Part shown: positions 1 through 9,149 of the stretch, piece by piece
Layout of the letters: every line of letters starts with the position of its first letter
Position numbering within the stretch: position 1 is the first letter of the stretch
Source of the DNA: Alphaproteobacteria bacterium HGW-Alphaproteobacteria-3
GTDB taxonomy: Bacteria; Pseudomonadota; Alphaproteobacteria; Parvibaculales; Parvibaculaceae
Length of the DNA stretch: 60,495 bases
Assembly: GCA_002842875.1 (NCBI GenBank)
Contig: PHEF01000048.1
Span: 1-60,495 of the forward strand
Direction: 5' to 3'
Translations under genes and position numbers: made by a program
The notes under the pieces: generated by a model
Seen by the model: the letters and a program-made list of their open reading frames with translations, nothing else
Told to the model about the DNA's origin: nothing
Databases searched by the model: none

Positions 1-34
1 CGTCGGCAATGGTCGTGGCTGCTGCCTTGCTCAT
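1..34 (-). CDS. 5' end of an unidentified protein gene, cut by the window edge
   Basis: Reading leftward from an ATG at 34..32, the eleven visible codons give MSKAAATTIAD before the window ends. A strong ribosome binding site (GAGGAGG, 50..44 on the minus strand) lies nine bases before the ATG, and this is why I accept the start. There is too little protein to name it. The gene is divergent from the XRE regulator at 248. Regulators of that family often sit beside glyoxylate, acetate or propionate genes, so a target of that kind is plausible, but this is only a guess. Confidence 0.6.
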   Translation of the reverse strand, partial: MSKAAATTIAD

Positions 35-247
35 GCTCGCTCGCCTCCTCGGAACTGCTTGTCGGGGTTCGTTTGCGCGCGGTCATACAATCTCGACACC
101 TGAATGTCCAATGTTTCCTAAGTTGTTGAAAATATTGAAGTAAAAAACTTCACAAGATTCCCGTGCGATTCTGTTGATTATGTAAATCTTGTAAATTAAA
201 GTGCCCACGACTGCCCGGATCGAGGGCATTTGCATCGGGTTTGAGCC
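35..247. promoter_or_regulatory. AT-rich divergent promoter region with a small inverted repeat
   Basis: The segment between the two divergent starts is much more AT-rich than its surroundings, especially 108-205. It contains the inverted repeat TGAAGT-AAAAA-ACTTCA at 136-152, followed by AT-rich words such as AAATCTTGTAAATT near 185-198. RamB/ScfR-type regulators bind short AT-rich motifs and usually repress themselves or a divergent gene. That makes this the natural operator for the protein encoded from 248, by inference. I could not assign a -35/-10 pair with confidence. Confidence 0.4.
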
Positions 248-1702
248 ATGGCGTCGGAGAAAAAAGTCTTTGCCGGTCCGCGCGTTAGGCGGCTTCGGCG
301 CGAGCGCGGCCTCACCCAGGCGCGGATGGCAGCCGATCTCGGCATCTCCGCCAGTTACCTTAATCTGATCGAGCGAGACCAGCGTCCTGTGTCCGTTCAG
401 GTGCTGCTGAAGCTTGCCGAAGTCTACGATGTCGAGCTCCGGACGATCGGGGGCGACAATGAAGCGCAGGCGCTGACGGTGCTTCGCGAGATCTTTTCCG
501 ACCCCTTGTTCCGGGACGTCGGCCTCAATATCCAGGATCTGCGCGAAATCGCTTCAGCGAGCCCCGCGGCGGCGGATGCGATCTCGAGCCTCTACCGCGC
601 CTATCAGGAGAGTGTCACCAATGGTTCGATGCTCGCGGAGCGGCTGGCCGACCGCGACATGCTGGACGGCGCGGAGGCGCCGGGCCTGCCGCTCGAAGAG
701 GTGCGAGACTTCATCAACAGCCGCAACAACCACTTTCCCGAACTCGACGACGCGGCGGAGCGGCTTTACGCGAGCGCAGGGATCGGTTCCGAGGAGCCTT
801 ATGTGGCGCTCCGCACCGCGCTGCGCGATCTTCACGGCGTCTCGACGCGCGTCGCGCCCGCCGATCTCATGCCGCACGAACTCCGCCGCTACGACCGTCA
901 CCGCCAGACAATTTTCCTCTCCGAACTCCTGGACCAGCCTGGGCGTTCCTTCCAACTCGCCTATCAGCTCGGCTATTTCGAGCAGTCGCGCGTGATCGAG
1001 GACATCGTCGAAAGTTCCGGGCTCGAAAGCGAGGAAGCGCAACGGCTTTGCCGGGTGGCGCTCGCCAACTATTTCGCCGCCGCACTGCTGATGCCCTATG
1101 CCGCTTTTCACAAGACGGCGGAAGCGACGCGTTACGACATTCGCCTGCTGGGACGCCGCTTCGGCACAAGCTTCGAGCAGGTCTGCCATCGCCTGACGAC
1201 GCTGCAGCGTCCGGGTGCGCGCGGCATTCCCTTCTTCCTGATCCGCGTCGACAATGCGGGCAACGTCTCGAAGCGCTTCTCGGCGGCAGGCTTCCACTTC
1301 GCGCGCTTCGGCGGAACCTGCCCGCGATGGAATGTGCATGACGCGTTCCGCGTGCCCGGCGAGATCTACACGCAGGTTGTGCAGATGGAAGACGGCACGC
1401 GTTATTTCTCCATCGCGCGCACGGTGAGCCGCGCAGGCTCAGGCATCGGCGTGCCGGGCGACCAGTACGTGGTCGGTCTCGGCTGTGAAATCGGTCATGC
1501 CCGGAAGGTTGTTTACAGTCAGGGATACGATCTCGACGACGAGCGCGGCGCCATGCCCATCGGCGTCAATTGCAGGCTCTGCGAAAGGCTCGATTGCTCG
1601 CAGCGCGCCTTCCCGCCGCTGAAGCATCGCCTCACGGTCGAGGACCATGTGCGTGGCATCTCGCCCTTCGGCATACCGGTGCGCAACGCCGAGGCCTCAT
1701 AA
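248..1702 (+). CDS. XRE-family regulator with ImmA/IrrE-like domain (ScfR/RamB type)
   Basis: 484-residue regulator of the short-chain fatty acyl / RamB-PrpR family. Residues 10-65 form a Cro/C1 helix-turn-helix (RRLRRERGLTQARMAADLG, then SASYLNLIERDQRP). The middle holds the DUF955 (IrrE-like) region around residues 180-300. The C-terminal third is the conserved cysteine-containing domain of this family (NCRLCERLDCSQRAFPP). Known members sense acyl-CoA or related metabolites and control acetate, propionate or glyoxylate metabolism. The ATG at 248 has no obvious Shine-Dalgarno. The stop overlaps the end of the convergent DUF2474 gene by six bases. Length is normal and nothing looks broken. 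The effector and targets are not visible here. Confidence 0.88.
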   Translation: MASEKKVFAGPRVRRLRRERGLTQARMAADLGISASYLNLIERDQRPVSVQVLLKLAEVYDVELRTIGGDNEAQALTVLREIFSDPLFRDVGLNIQDLREIASASPAAADAISSLYRAYQESVTNGSMLAERLADRDMLDGAEAPGLPLEEVRDFINSRNNHFPELDDAAERLYASAGIGSEEPYVALRTALRDLHGVSTRVAPADLMPHELRRYDRHRQTIFLSELLDQPGRSFQLAYQLGYFEQSRVIEDIVESSGLESEEAQRLCRVALANYFAAALLMPYAAFHKTAEATRYDIRLLGRRFGTSFEQVCHRLTTLQRPGARGIPFFLIRVDNAGNVSKRFSAAGFHFARFGGTCPRWNVHDAFRVPGEIYTQVVQMEDGTRYFSIARTVSRAGSGIGVPGDQYVVGLGCEIGHARKVVYSQGYDLDDERGAMPIGVNCRLCERLDCSQRAFPPLKHRLTVEDHVRGISPFGIPVRNAEAS

Positions 1703-1819
1703 TCCGAGCAGCGACCTCACTCCATATGCGAAGATGGCGAGCGCCGCGACGCTGGCAAGCCAGATGCCCGCGAACCATGCAAGCCTCTTGCCGCGTCCCT
1801 CCTCATGCTTGTCATTCAT
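1697..1819 (-). CDS. DUF2474 small membrane protein, bd-oxidase accessory subunit
   Basis: A 40-residue protein starting MNDKHEEGRGKR with one hydrophobic helix (about residues 13-36, WFAGIWLASVAALAIFAYGV). This size and pattern match DUF2474, a small protein encoded directly after cydB in many cyanide-insensitive oxidase operons and presumably a structural subunit analogous to CydX. Its ATG lies inside the end of cydB (8-base overlap), so translation is probably coupled. It is third in the operon cydA-cydB-DUF2474. The stop overlaps that of the convergent regulator gene at 1700-1702. Confidence 0.85.
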   Translation of the reverse strand: MNDKHEEGRGKRLAWFAGIWLASVAALAIFAYGVRSLLGL

Positions 1820-2828
1820 GCTCGTGATGTGCGTAGCCGCCATGCTCGCTCGCCTTGCCGTGGAAGACGCTGTAGGCGTAAACCGTGTAAAGCAGCACCA
1901 TCGGCAACACGACCGCAACGCCGGCGAGCGCGAAGACGATGCTGGACCGCGTGGCGACCGCATCCCACACCGCGACCGAAGGCGGGATGATGTTTGGATA
2001 GAGGCTGATCGCTATGCCCGCGAAGCCCAGCACGAAAAGCCCGATGGATGAGAGAAAGGGCAGAAGCTCGCGCTTCGAGAAGATCGACCAGAAAAGCGAG
2101 ACGGCGAAGGCCAGCGTAAGCAGCGGGATCGGCGAGAGATAGAGAATATTGACGCCACCAAACCACCGATCCGCGATCGCGGGGCGCAAGAGCGGCGTCA
2201 TCACGCTCACCGCCACCATCGCGATCAGTGTGCCGCCGCCGAGTACGACGGCTGAACTCCGCGCCCAATCCTGGACATGGCCTTCCGTCTTGTAGATCAG
2301 CCAGGTCGCACCGAGGAGACCGTAGCCAACGACGACGCCGATGCCCGTCAGGACCGAGAAAGGTGTCAGCCAGTCGAACATGCCGCCTGCATAGCGCACG
2401 CCCTCGACTTCCACGCCCTGCACGAGGGCGCCGAGCAACGTACCTTGCATGAAGGCGGCGATGAGCGAGCCCCAGAAAAAAGACCGGTTCCACAGGTGGG
2501 TGCTCGTATGTGCCTGGTGCCGGAACTCGAAGGTGACGCCGCGAAAGATCAGCGCAAAGAGCATCGCCATGACGGGAATGTAGAAGGCGGGAAGCGCGAT
2601 GGAATAGGCGATAGGGAAGAAGACGAGGAGGCCGCCGCCGCCGAGGATGAGCCAGGTTTCGTTGCCGTCCCAGACAGGGGCAACCGAGTTGATCATGGTG
2701 TTACGCGCTCCCTCGTCCGGCGCGAAGGGAAAGAGGATGCCGACACCGAGATCGAAGCCGTCAAGCACCACATACATGAGGATCGCGACGCCGATAACCG
2801 CGCCGGAAATGATGGCGAGCGTTTCCAT
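1812..2828 (-). CDS. cydB: Cytochrome bd-type quinol oxidase subunit II (CioB-like)
   Basis: 338-residue integral membrane subunit that pairs with CydA in a terminal quinol oxidase reducing oxygen to water. The start METLAIISGAVIG is chosen because AGGAGAGG lies just upstream, and an earlier in-frame codon would add eleven unlikely residues. The family signature is visible near the N terminus (LDGFDLGVGILFPF, then VWDGNETWLI). About eight hydrophobic segments follow. The C terminus is His-rich (HGGYAHHEHE). It starts 13 bases after the cydA stop and overlaps the DUF2474 start, so the three genes form one operon. The sequence resembles the cyanide-insensitive branch, matching the short Q-loop in its partner. 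Confidence 0.95.
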   Translation of the reverse strand: METLAIISGAVIGVAILMYVVLDGFDLGVGILFPFAPDEGARNTMINSVAPVWDGNETWLILGGGGLLVFFPIAYSIALPAFYIPVMAMLFALIFRGVTFEFRHQAHTSTHLWNRSFFWGSLIAAFMQGTLLGALVQGVEVEGVRYAGGMFDWLTPFSVLTGIGVVVGYGLLGATWLIYKTEGHVQDWARSSAVVLGGGTLIAMVAVSVMTPLLRPAIADRWFGGVNILYLSPIPLLTLAFAVSLFWSIFSKRELLPFLSSIGLFVLGFAGIAISLYPNIIPPSVAVWDAVATRSSIVFALAGVAVVLPMVLLYTVYAYSVFHGKASEHGGYAHHEHE

Positions 2829-2841
2829 TTTACCTCTCCTC

Positions 2842-4233
2842 CTATTCCGCGGGCACGACAAGACCGGGGCGCGCGCCCCGGATGGCTTCGGGCTTCTCTT
2901 CGGTCTCGCGCGTGGCGAGCGGATCGGGACCGCGACGTACGAGCTTCGTCAGATAGTAGAGATAGGCGCCGAAGAGCCCGCCATAAACGATGAGAAAGAG
3001 GACAAGCGTCGTTGCGACGGACGCGCCTGTGACGGATGGCGAGAAGCTGTCTTCCGTGCGCATGGCGCCGTAAACGGTGTAGGGCTGGCGTCCGACTTCG
3101 GTGACGAACCATCCCGCGAGCGTTGCAACGAAGCCCGCCGGCGTCAGCGACACGGCAAAACGCTTGAGCCAGATAACGTCGTAAAGTGTGCCGCGCCAGC
3201 GCGCCCATCCGCCCCAGAGACCGAGCGCGAGGAAAAGAAACCCGAGTCCAACCATGACGCGGAACGACCAGAAGACGATTCCGACCGGCGGTTGATCTTC
3301 CACCGCTACGTCTTTGAGGCCCGGCACGATGCCGGCCGGATCGTGGCGCAGGATAAGGCTTGATCCATACGGGATTGAGATTTCGAGCCGGTTGCGCTGC
3401 TCTTTCTGGTCGGGCATGGCGAAGATATGAAAGGGAACGCCGCCTCGCGTCTCCCAGTTTCCTTCCATCGCCGCAACCTTGATCGGTTGATGCTCGAGCG
3501 TGTTGAGGCCGTGCTGGTCGCCCAGAAAAATCTGCAGCGGCGCGAGCATGAGTACACCCCACATGCCGGCGGAAAAGGCCTGCCGTGCGACGTCGCGGTG
3601 GCTGCCGGTCAAGAGATAGAAGGCTGAAATGCCGGAAACGACGAGCGCCGTCGTCAGATAGGACGCCGTCGTCATGTGCAGGAGACGCCAGGGAAAGGAC
3701 GGGTTGAAGATGACGGCGAGCCAGTCATCGACGACATATTGCCCGTTGACGAGAGACGCGCCCGCTGGTGTCTGCATCCAGCTATTGGCGGCGAGAATCC
3801 AGAAGGCTGAGATCGCCGTGCCGGTCGCAACGAGGCAGGTGGCGAGGAAGTGGAGGCGAGGTCCCACCTTCTGCCAGCCGAAAAGCATGATCCCCAGAAA
3901 TCCGGCCTCGAGGAAGAAGGCGGTGAGTACTTCAAAGCCGATTAATGGTCCGAGCGCAGGGCCCGTGACGCGCGACCACTCAGACCAGTTGGTGCCGAAC
4001 TGGTAGGAGAGGACGAGGCCCGAGACGACACCCATGCCGAAGGTGAGCGCAAAAATCTTCACCCAGAAGCGGTAGAGAACGAGCCACGTTTCGTTGTGCG
4101 TGCGGAGATATTTTGCCTCGAAGAAGACAAGGAAACCCGCAAGGCCGATCGTCAGTGTCGGGAACAGAATGTGAAAGGAGACGGTGAAGGCGAACTGAAG
4201 CCGGGCAAGAATCTCTGCATCGAATGGTGGCAT
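2842..4233 (-). CDS. cydA: Cytochrome bd-type quinol oxidase subunit I (CIO type)
   Basis: 463-residue haem-bearing subunit of a bd-type oxidase in the cytoplasmic membrane. The haem ligands are present: H21 in VSFHILFP, H186 in WRLLHMTTA and a methionine in FRVMVGLG (about 327). The quinol-site residues K252 and E257 lie in IKVAAMEGNWET, and GWFVTEVGRQP is at about 374-384. The Q-loop is short and lacks the long insertion of the E. coli enzyme (522 residues), which is typical of cyanide-insensitive oxidases. The start MPPFDAEILARLQF fits the family. A sensor-like gene lies 139 bases upstream in the same direction. I could not find a convincing FNR or ArcA box in that gap. Confidence 0.95.
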   Translation of the reverse strand: MPPFDAEILARLQFAFTVSFHILFPTLTIGLAGFLVFFEAKYLRTHNETWLVLYRFWVKIFALTFGMGVVSGLVLSYQFGTNWSEWSRVTGPALGPLIGFEVLTAFFLEAGFLGIMLFGWQKVGPRLHFLATCLVATGTAISAFWILAANSWMQTPAGASLVNGQYVVDDWLAVIFNPSFPWRLLHMTTASYLTTALVVSGISAFYLLTGSHRDVARQAFSAGMWGVLMLAPLQIFLGDQHGLNTLEHQPIKVAAMEGNWETRGGVPFHIFAMPDQKEQRNRLEISIPYGSSLILRHDPAGIVPGLKDVAVEDQPPVGIVFWSFRVMVGLGFLFLALGLWGGWARWRGTLYDVIWLKRFAVSLTPAGFVATLAGWFVTEVGRQPYTVYGAMRTEDSFSPSVTGASVATTLVLFLIVYGGLFGAYLYYLTKLVRRGPDPLATRETEEKPEAIRGARPGLVVPAE

Positions 4234-4372
4234 GGCATATCTCTTCCATCGTCGAAGGTATGTGATTGAGCTTACACCTTGCTTCCCGCCGCCCGCAGCC
4301 CTGGAGGGTGCCACGAAACGTCACGCGACGGAAGCGCCCACAATTCTCAAATGGATTTGGATCACACACGCG

Positions 4373-5935
4373 TCAGCGGATCACCCGGGTCGACGGGAAG
4401 CGGAGCCCGATGCGCATGCCCGTTTCTGGATCGCGCCGCTTCGCCCGGACGATATCGAGCGTGCCGCCGTGAAGCTCCATCACCTTGCGGGTGAGGGAGA
4501 GTGCGAGGCTTTCCTCGCGAGGCGCGCTGCTATCCTCGGCGCTGACGAAGGGATCGTCGGCCATTTCGAAATCGGGAAGCGTGTCGAGTTCCATCTGCAC
4601 GATCTTCGGGTCGCGCATCTCGTCAAGCGCCACGCGGATACCGCCGCCTTCCTCGCGCACGGTGAGGCGGATGGTTGAGCCACGATGGGCGCAATGAATC
4701 GCCTCCGCGATGAGCCGGAAAAGGCCTTGCCGGAGCCGGCGTGCATCGCCACGAAAGCCCGGCAGGCGGTCCGGACAGTCGATCACGATGGAGACGCCTT
4801 CCTCAGCGGCATGCTGGCGCTGGCTGGCAACCGCAATGTCGGCGAGCTGGCCCAGATTGCATATCTCGTCGGTGATATCGATCTCGTGCATTTCCGCTTC
4901 GGCAATGCCGAGCAGGTCTTCGATCATGTCGAGCAACATGGTGCCGCTTGAATAGATGTCGCTCGCATACTCCTTGTAGCGGTCGGTACCCATCGGTCCG
5001 AGGCGCTCGTTCTTCATCATCTCGGAAAAGCCGATGATGTGCGTTAGCGGCGTGCGCAGGTCGTGATTGACGTTCGAGAAGAAGCTCTGGCTGCGCTTGT
5101 AGGTTTCCTGGCTGCGCGCCTCCGCATCGTGCATGGTTTGCTCGAGCTTGCGGCGCACTGTAACGTCGTTGAGCGCTGCGACGCGCGCGGGCACACCGCC
5201 CCAGCGCGTGTCCACAATACGCATTTCGGCGAGGCGATTGTCGCCGTCGGGCCGCATGATGGTGACGTCGTGTTCGCCCGGATCGCTCGGCAGACCGAAG
5301 GGTTTGCCGACGAGATCTTCGCTGGTGCGGCCAAGAATGTCCTGCGCCGCTCCGTTCGCGAAACGGATAGTGCCCTGGCTGTCGAGAATGACGATGGCTT
5401 CCGGCGTTTCCTGCACCAGAGTCACGTGCGGCTTCTCGGCATCTGCCGGCTGGGTGGCGTCTACCGGGCGTTCGTCGCGCAGTTGGCGGCGGGTGACGGC
5501 TCGCCTGATCGCAAGGCCGAGAGAAAGCAGGGTGTCGATTTCGGCGGAGAGGCAGTCCTCGGCTCCCGCTTCGATCGCCAGGGTCTGAAGCGCTGAGTTG
5601 CCCGAACCGATGGCGATAACGGGGGCGTTCGGGCCGAGTGAGACGACGCGGCCGAGAAAGTCGAGTGCTTCGGCATTGCCGTCGCCGATGTCGATGACGA
5701 GGGCGTCGATACCGGGGTCGAGCAGCGGCGCGATGCCTTCTTCGGCGATCGAGAATCCGAAAGAGATGGGGCCGGCTTCGCCGGAACTGGAGAGCGTTAC
5801 GAAGCTGCTGCGCAGCATAGGCGATGGGCTGACGACATGAGTGAAGAGCGCGCGCGGAGCATGCGGACCGCTCGTTCCGGCTGGTGAAGACCTGCTGCTC
5901 ATTGCGATGCCCGGATGTGCCAAGGTCAAACCCAT
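4373..5935 (-). CDS. PAS sensor protein with HisKA but degenerate ATPase domain (probable pseudokinase)
   Basis: 520-residue protein with four parts: a receiver-like segment (about 40-150), a PAS domain (about 170-265), a dimerisation/phosphoacceptor helix with His291 in NVNHDLRTPLTHIIGFSE, and a C-terminal domain in the position of HATPase_c (about 385-515). The last part lacks the ATP-binding signatures. The N-box reads RLIAEAIHCA, with Glu where the Mg-binding Asn should be. No DxGxG box is present. The G2 box reads EESLALSL instead of GLGL. I chose the ATG at 5935 because AGGGGGG precedes it. The gene lies upstream of and codirectional with cydAB. Catalytic activity is doubtful, and a docking or phosphotransfer role is possible. 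Confidence 0.85.
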   Translation of the reverse strand: MGLTLAHPGIAMSSRSSPAGTSGPHAPRALFTHVVSPSPMLRSSFVTLSSSGEAGPISFGFSIAEEGIAPLLDPGIDALVIDIGDGNAEALDFLGRVVSLGPNAPVIAIGSGNSALQTLAIEAGAEDCLSAEIDTLLSLGLAIRRAVTRRQLRDERPVDATQPADAEKPHVTLVQETPEAIVILDSQGTIRFANGAAQDILGRTSEDLVGKPFGLPSDPGEHDVTIMRPDGDNRLAEMRIVDTRWGGVPARVAALNDVTVRRKLEQTMHDAEARSQETYKRSQSFFSNVNHDLRTPLTHIIGFSEMMKNERLGPMGTDRYKEYASDIYSSGTMLLDMIEDLLGIAEAEMHEIDITDEICNLGQLADIAVASQRQHAAEEGVSIVIDCPDRLPGFRGDARRLRQGLFRLIAEAIHCAHRGSTIRLTVREEGGGIRVALDEMRDPKIVQMELDTLPDFEMADDPFVSAEDSSAPREESLALSLTRKVMELHGGTLDIVRAKRRDPETGMRIGLRFPSTRVIR

Positions 5936-6358
5936 TTCCAAGCCCCCCTGGGCCCACAACCAAACTCATATAGGCCGACTGAGGCGGCTTTTAGCCGCGT
6001 GAGTTAACGATCCGATTCTTTGGTAAACAGAAGGTAAAGGAGGCACCTATTTTGTGGGTGGCTGGTGAGCTTCCTACAAGACCGGGTGACTGGATTAACG
6101 ATAAAAGCGCCGTTTTTTGGGAGTTTTCCACAGGTTGCGGGGGCGGCCGTTAACTTTCATTTTTCTGCAATCATGGGTCCGAAAATGGCTGGAAAATCAT
6201 CGTTCTTTCCCTCTTCGCGGCGGAAATTGGGCAGCGCTCGGGAGGCGTGATTCGGTCCGGAGCGAATGCTTGTGACCGGCAGGCCTATGGGCTAGGTATG
6301 CGCCCGCGTCGCAAATGGCCGAAGACGCACCTGAAGGCCCGCCCTAAAAGGCAGACCA
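5936..6358. other. Gene-free stretch between divergent sensor and hisS genes
   Basis: This 423-base stretch carries no convincing gene. The short open frame at 6065-6250 has no ribosome binding site and unlikely composition. The octamer TTAACGAT occurs twice (6004-6011 and 6095-6102), with a third TTAAC near 6150. These differ by one base from the CtrA half-site TTAACCAT. A single DnaA-box-like word, TTTTCCACA, lies at 6124-6132. The divergent promoters must be here, but I could not place -35/-10 pairs reliably. Confidence 0.4.
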
Positions 6359-7879
6359 ATGAGCAAGAAAGAGAAGACCTTCCGTCCCAAGGCGCGCGTG
6401 CCGAAGGGGCTTCGCGACATGCCCGCGGCGCTCGTGCGTGCGGAGCAGAGGATGCTTGCGCGCATTCGCGAGGTCTATGAGCGCTATGGTTTCGACCCAC
6501 TGGAGACCTCCGCCATCGAATATGCAGATGCGCTTGGCAAATTCCTGCCCGATGAAGACCGGCCGAACGAGGGTGTCTTTTCCTTTCAGGACGATGACGA
6601 GCAGTGGCTCTCGCTGCGCTATGACCTGACGGCGCCGCTCGCGCGCTATGTCGCCGAGAACTACGACGCGCTGCCCAAACCCTTCCGCCGTTATCAGACC
6701 GGGCCTGTCTGGCGGAACGAAAAGCCGGGACCGGGCCGCTACCGTCAGTTCACACAGTTCGATGCCGACACTGTGGCAGCGCCGGGCGTCGCCGCCGATG
6801 CCGAGATGTGCATGATGGGGGCCGATTGCCTCGAGGCGCTTGGCATTCCGCGTGGCAGCTATCGCATTCGTGCGAACAATCGGAAAGTACTCGACGGTCT
6901 GCTGGAGACGATCGGACTCGACGGCGAGCCGGGCAGCGCCACCTACATGACGGTGCTGCGCGCTATCGACAAATACGACCGCCTCGGCCGCAAGGGCGTC
7001 GAGCTTCTGCTCGGGCCCGGCCGCAAGGACGAATCCGGCGACTTCACGAAAGGCGCCGGGCTCTCGCCGTCTCAGACAACGGCGGTGCTCGACTATGTGG
7101 AGTCGGGCGTGGGCGAGGGTTCGACCGACCGCACCATCGTGCTCGACGGCTGGCGCAAGGTCGTTGGCGAAAGCGTCATTGGCCGCGAAGGCATCGACGA
7201 GCTCGCCGAAATGGATGCGCTCTTCACGGCAGCGGGCTACGGCACGGACCGGATCGAGTTCAATTCGTGGATCGTGCGCGGCCTCGGCTATTACACGGGC
7301 CCCGTCTTCGAATCCGATCTCCTCTTCGAGGTGAAGGATGAGAAGGGCAATCCGGTGCGCTTCGGCTCCGTAGGCTCGGGTGGGCGTTATGACGGGCTCG
7401 TCGAGCGCTTCAAGGGCGTGAAGGTACCAGCAACGGGATTTTCGATCGGCGTGAGCCGTCTTCAATCGGCGCTCGAGCTGCTCGGCAAGCTCGATGTGGA
7501 AGACGTAACCGCACCCGTCGTCGTCCTGACGCTCGATGCGGCCAACATGGCGGGCTACCAGACGATGGTCTCGGAACTCCGCAATGCAGGCATCCGTGCC
7601 GAGCTTTATCTCGGCGGCTCCGGCATGAAAGCGCAGCTCAAATATGCCGACAAGCGAGGCGCGCCGATCGCCGTCATCGAGGGCGAAGACGAGCGCGCGA
7701 AAGGCGAAATCACGCTGAAGGACCTGGTCCTCGGCGCCCAGATGTCGAAAGAGATCGAAGACAACGCGGCCTGGCGCGAGGGCCAGCCGGCGCAGGTTTC
7801 CGTGCCTCGCGCGCGGCTCGTCGAAGAGGTCGTCTCGATGCTCGCCCGGCATCGCCCCGTCAGCCGCCACCACGGCTGA
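6359..7879 (+). CDS. hisS: Histidyl-tRNA synthetase
   Basis: 506-residue class II aminoacyl-tRNA synthetase that charges tRNA-His in the cytoplasm. Motif 2 is clear ([23 protein letters not shown], around residues 110-132). The histidine-binding segment reads [13 protein letters not shown], where many bacteria have RGLDYY. Motif 3 is near GFSIGVSRL. The last 100 or so residues form the anticodon-binding domain ([16 protein letters not shown] onward). The protein is longer than the E. coli enzyme (424) but normal for the alphaproteobacterial type. The start ATG at 6359 follows a weak AAAAGG. It leads a histidine-related cluster with hisZ and hisG, the usual alphaproteobacterial arrangement. 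Confidence 0.96.
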   Translation: MSKKEKTFRPKARVPKGLRDMPAALVRAEQRMLARIREVYERYGFDPLETSAIEYADALGKFLPDEDRPNEGVFSFQDDDEQWLSLRYDLTAPLARYVAENYDALPKPFRRYQTGPVWRNEKPGPGRYRQFTQFDADTVAAPGVAADAEMCMMGADCLEALGIPRGSYRIRANNRKVLDGLLETIGLDGEPGSATYMTVLRAIDKYDRLGRKGVELLLGPGRKDESGDFTKGAGLSPSQTTAVLDYVESGVGEGSTDRTIVLDGWRKVVGESVIGREGIDELAEMDALFTAAGYGTDRIEFNSWIVRGLGYYTGPVFESDLLFEVKDEKGNPVRFGSVGSGGRYDGLVERFKGVKVPATGFSIGVSRLQSALELLGKLDVEDVTAPVVVLTLDAANMAGYQTMVSELRNAGIRAELYLGGSGMKAQLKYADKRGAPIAVIEGEDERAKGEITLKDLVLGAQMSKEIEDNAAWREGQPAQVSVPRARLVEEVVSMLARHRPVSRHHG

Positions 7880-7970
7880 CCGCCACAATCACTCCTGTCT
7901 CGATATTTACCATTTCCATGCTAGATAAGGCTCGGTCCGGAAAGTCCGGCGGGGCCGGGAAGTACTCGAT

Positions 7971-9149
7971 ATGTCAGCTGAACCTATGGCAGCACTGGAT
8001 GGAGAGAGCCTGCGCGCGCGGGAAGCGCTCGGCGCGTCTGTGCGCGGCGGCTTCGAGAAGGCCGGTTATGCGCCCGTTTCGGCGCCCGCGTTGCAACCTG
8101 CCAGTATCTTCCTCGACATGTCCGGAGAGGACATCCGCAGGCGCATGTATGTCTTCGCGGATCCGGCTGGCGACGAACTCTGCCTCCGGCCCGAACTGAC
8201 GATCCCTGTCTGCCGCCTCTATCTCGAAAGCGCGGGCGGGGCGCAGAAGCTCTGCTCGCTGGGTCCGGTCTACCGTTATCAGCAGCGCGGTTCGGCGAAA
8301 CTTCGGGAATTCACGCAAGCCGGCCTCGAATGTCTGGGCACGGCGGATGCGGAAGCGGCGGATGCGGAAGTGTTTTCGCTTGCGGCCCGCGCGTTGGCCG
8401 ATGCGGGGCTCGCGAATTACCGGATTGAGATGGGCGATCTCGCGCTTTTCGACGCATTGATCGACGCGTTGGATCTGCCGCCCGGCTGGCGCTCGCGCCT
8501 CAAGCGGCATTTCTGGCGTCCCGACTATTTCCGGAAATTGCTGGACCGGCTTGCGGCGGGCGATGCGAGCGAGGAAACGGGCGACCGGCAGGCGCTTGTC
8601 TCGGCCATCGCGGGGCTCGACGAGGCGCAGGCGAAGGACGTGATCGAGGACGTGTTGAAGCTTGCGGGCATTGCGCCTGTCGGCGGCCGCACGCTGGAGG
8701 AAGTAGCCGAGCGGCTCATCGAGCAGGCCGAGCTTGCCTCCTCGAGCGTGCCGAAAGCGGCGGCCACCCTCATTGCCGATTTCCTCGCTGTGTCGGGCGC
8801 GCCGCAGGAAGCGATCGCCCGTGTGCGTACCTTGGCGAAAGGCGCCGGCGTTTCAATCGAGCCTGCCATTGCACGCTTCGAACGGCGCATGGAGCTTGTT
8901 GCGAAGAAGGGGCTCGATCTTTCGCGTGCGCATTTCGCGACTGGCTTCGGCCGCAACATGGCCTATTACACAGGCTTCGTTTTCGAATTCCGTGTGGATT
9001 CGCTCGGGCCCGACGCAATGATCTGTGGCGGTGGCCGCTATGACGGCCTGCTATCGGCGCTTGGCGCCGGGACGCCGGTGCCGGCCGTCGGCTGCGCTGT
9101 CGGCATCGAGCGGTTGCTCGCGGCCGTCGCGAAGGAGAAGGGCCAATGA
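7971..9149 (+). CDS. hisZ: ATP phosphoribosyltransferase regulatory subunit
   Basis: 392-residue HisRS-like paralogue without aminoacylation function. In HisZ-containing bacteria it binds HisG to form the active, histidine-feedback-controlled first enzyme of histidine biosynthesis. The class II core is recognisable ([16 protein letters not shown], motif-2-like [19 protein letters not shown], and [16 protein letters not shown]). The HisRS anticodon-binding domain is absent. The protein ends at [15 protein letters not shown]. The gene begins 91 bases after hisS, and its stop shares ATGA with the hisG start, so hisZ and hisG are translationally coupled. Confidence 0.95.
   Translation: MSAEPMAALDGESLRAREALGASVRGGFEKAGYAPVSAPALQPASIFLDMSGEDIRRRMYVFADPAGDELCLRPELTIPVCRLYLESAGGAQKLCSLGPVYRYQQRGSAKLREFTQAGLECLGTADAEAADAEVFSLAARALADAGLANYRIEMGDLALFDALIDALDLPPGWRSRLKRHFWRPDYFRKLLDRLAAGDASEETGDRQALVSAIAGLDEAQAKDVIEDVLKLAGIAPVGGRTLEEVAERLIEQAELASSSVPKAAATLIADFLAVSGAPQEAIARVRTLAKGAGVSIEPAIARFERRMELVAKKGLDLSRAHFATGFGRNMAYYTGFVFEFRVDSLGPDAMICGGGRYDGLLSALGAGTPVPAVGCAVGIERLLAAVAKEKGQ

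Noticed and set aside
6124..6132. DnaA-box-like TTTTCCACA as part of a replication origin
   Set aside because: A single imperfect box with no cluster, no AT-rich unwinding region and no origin-associated genes nearby.
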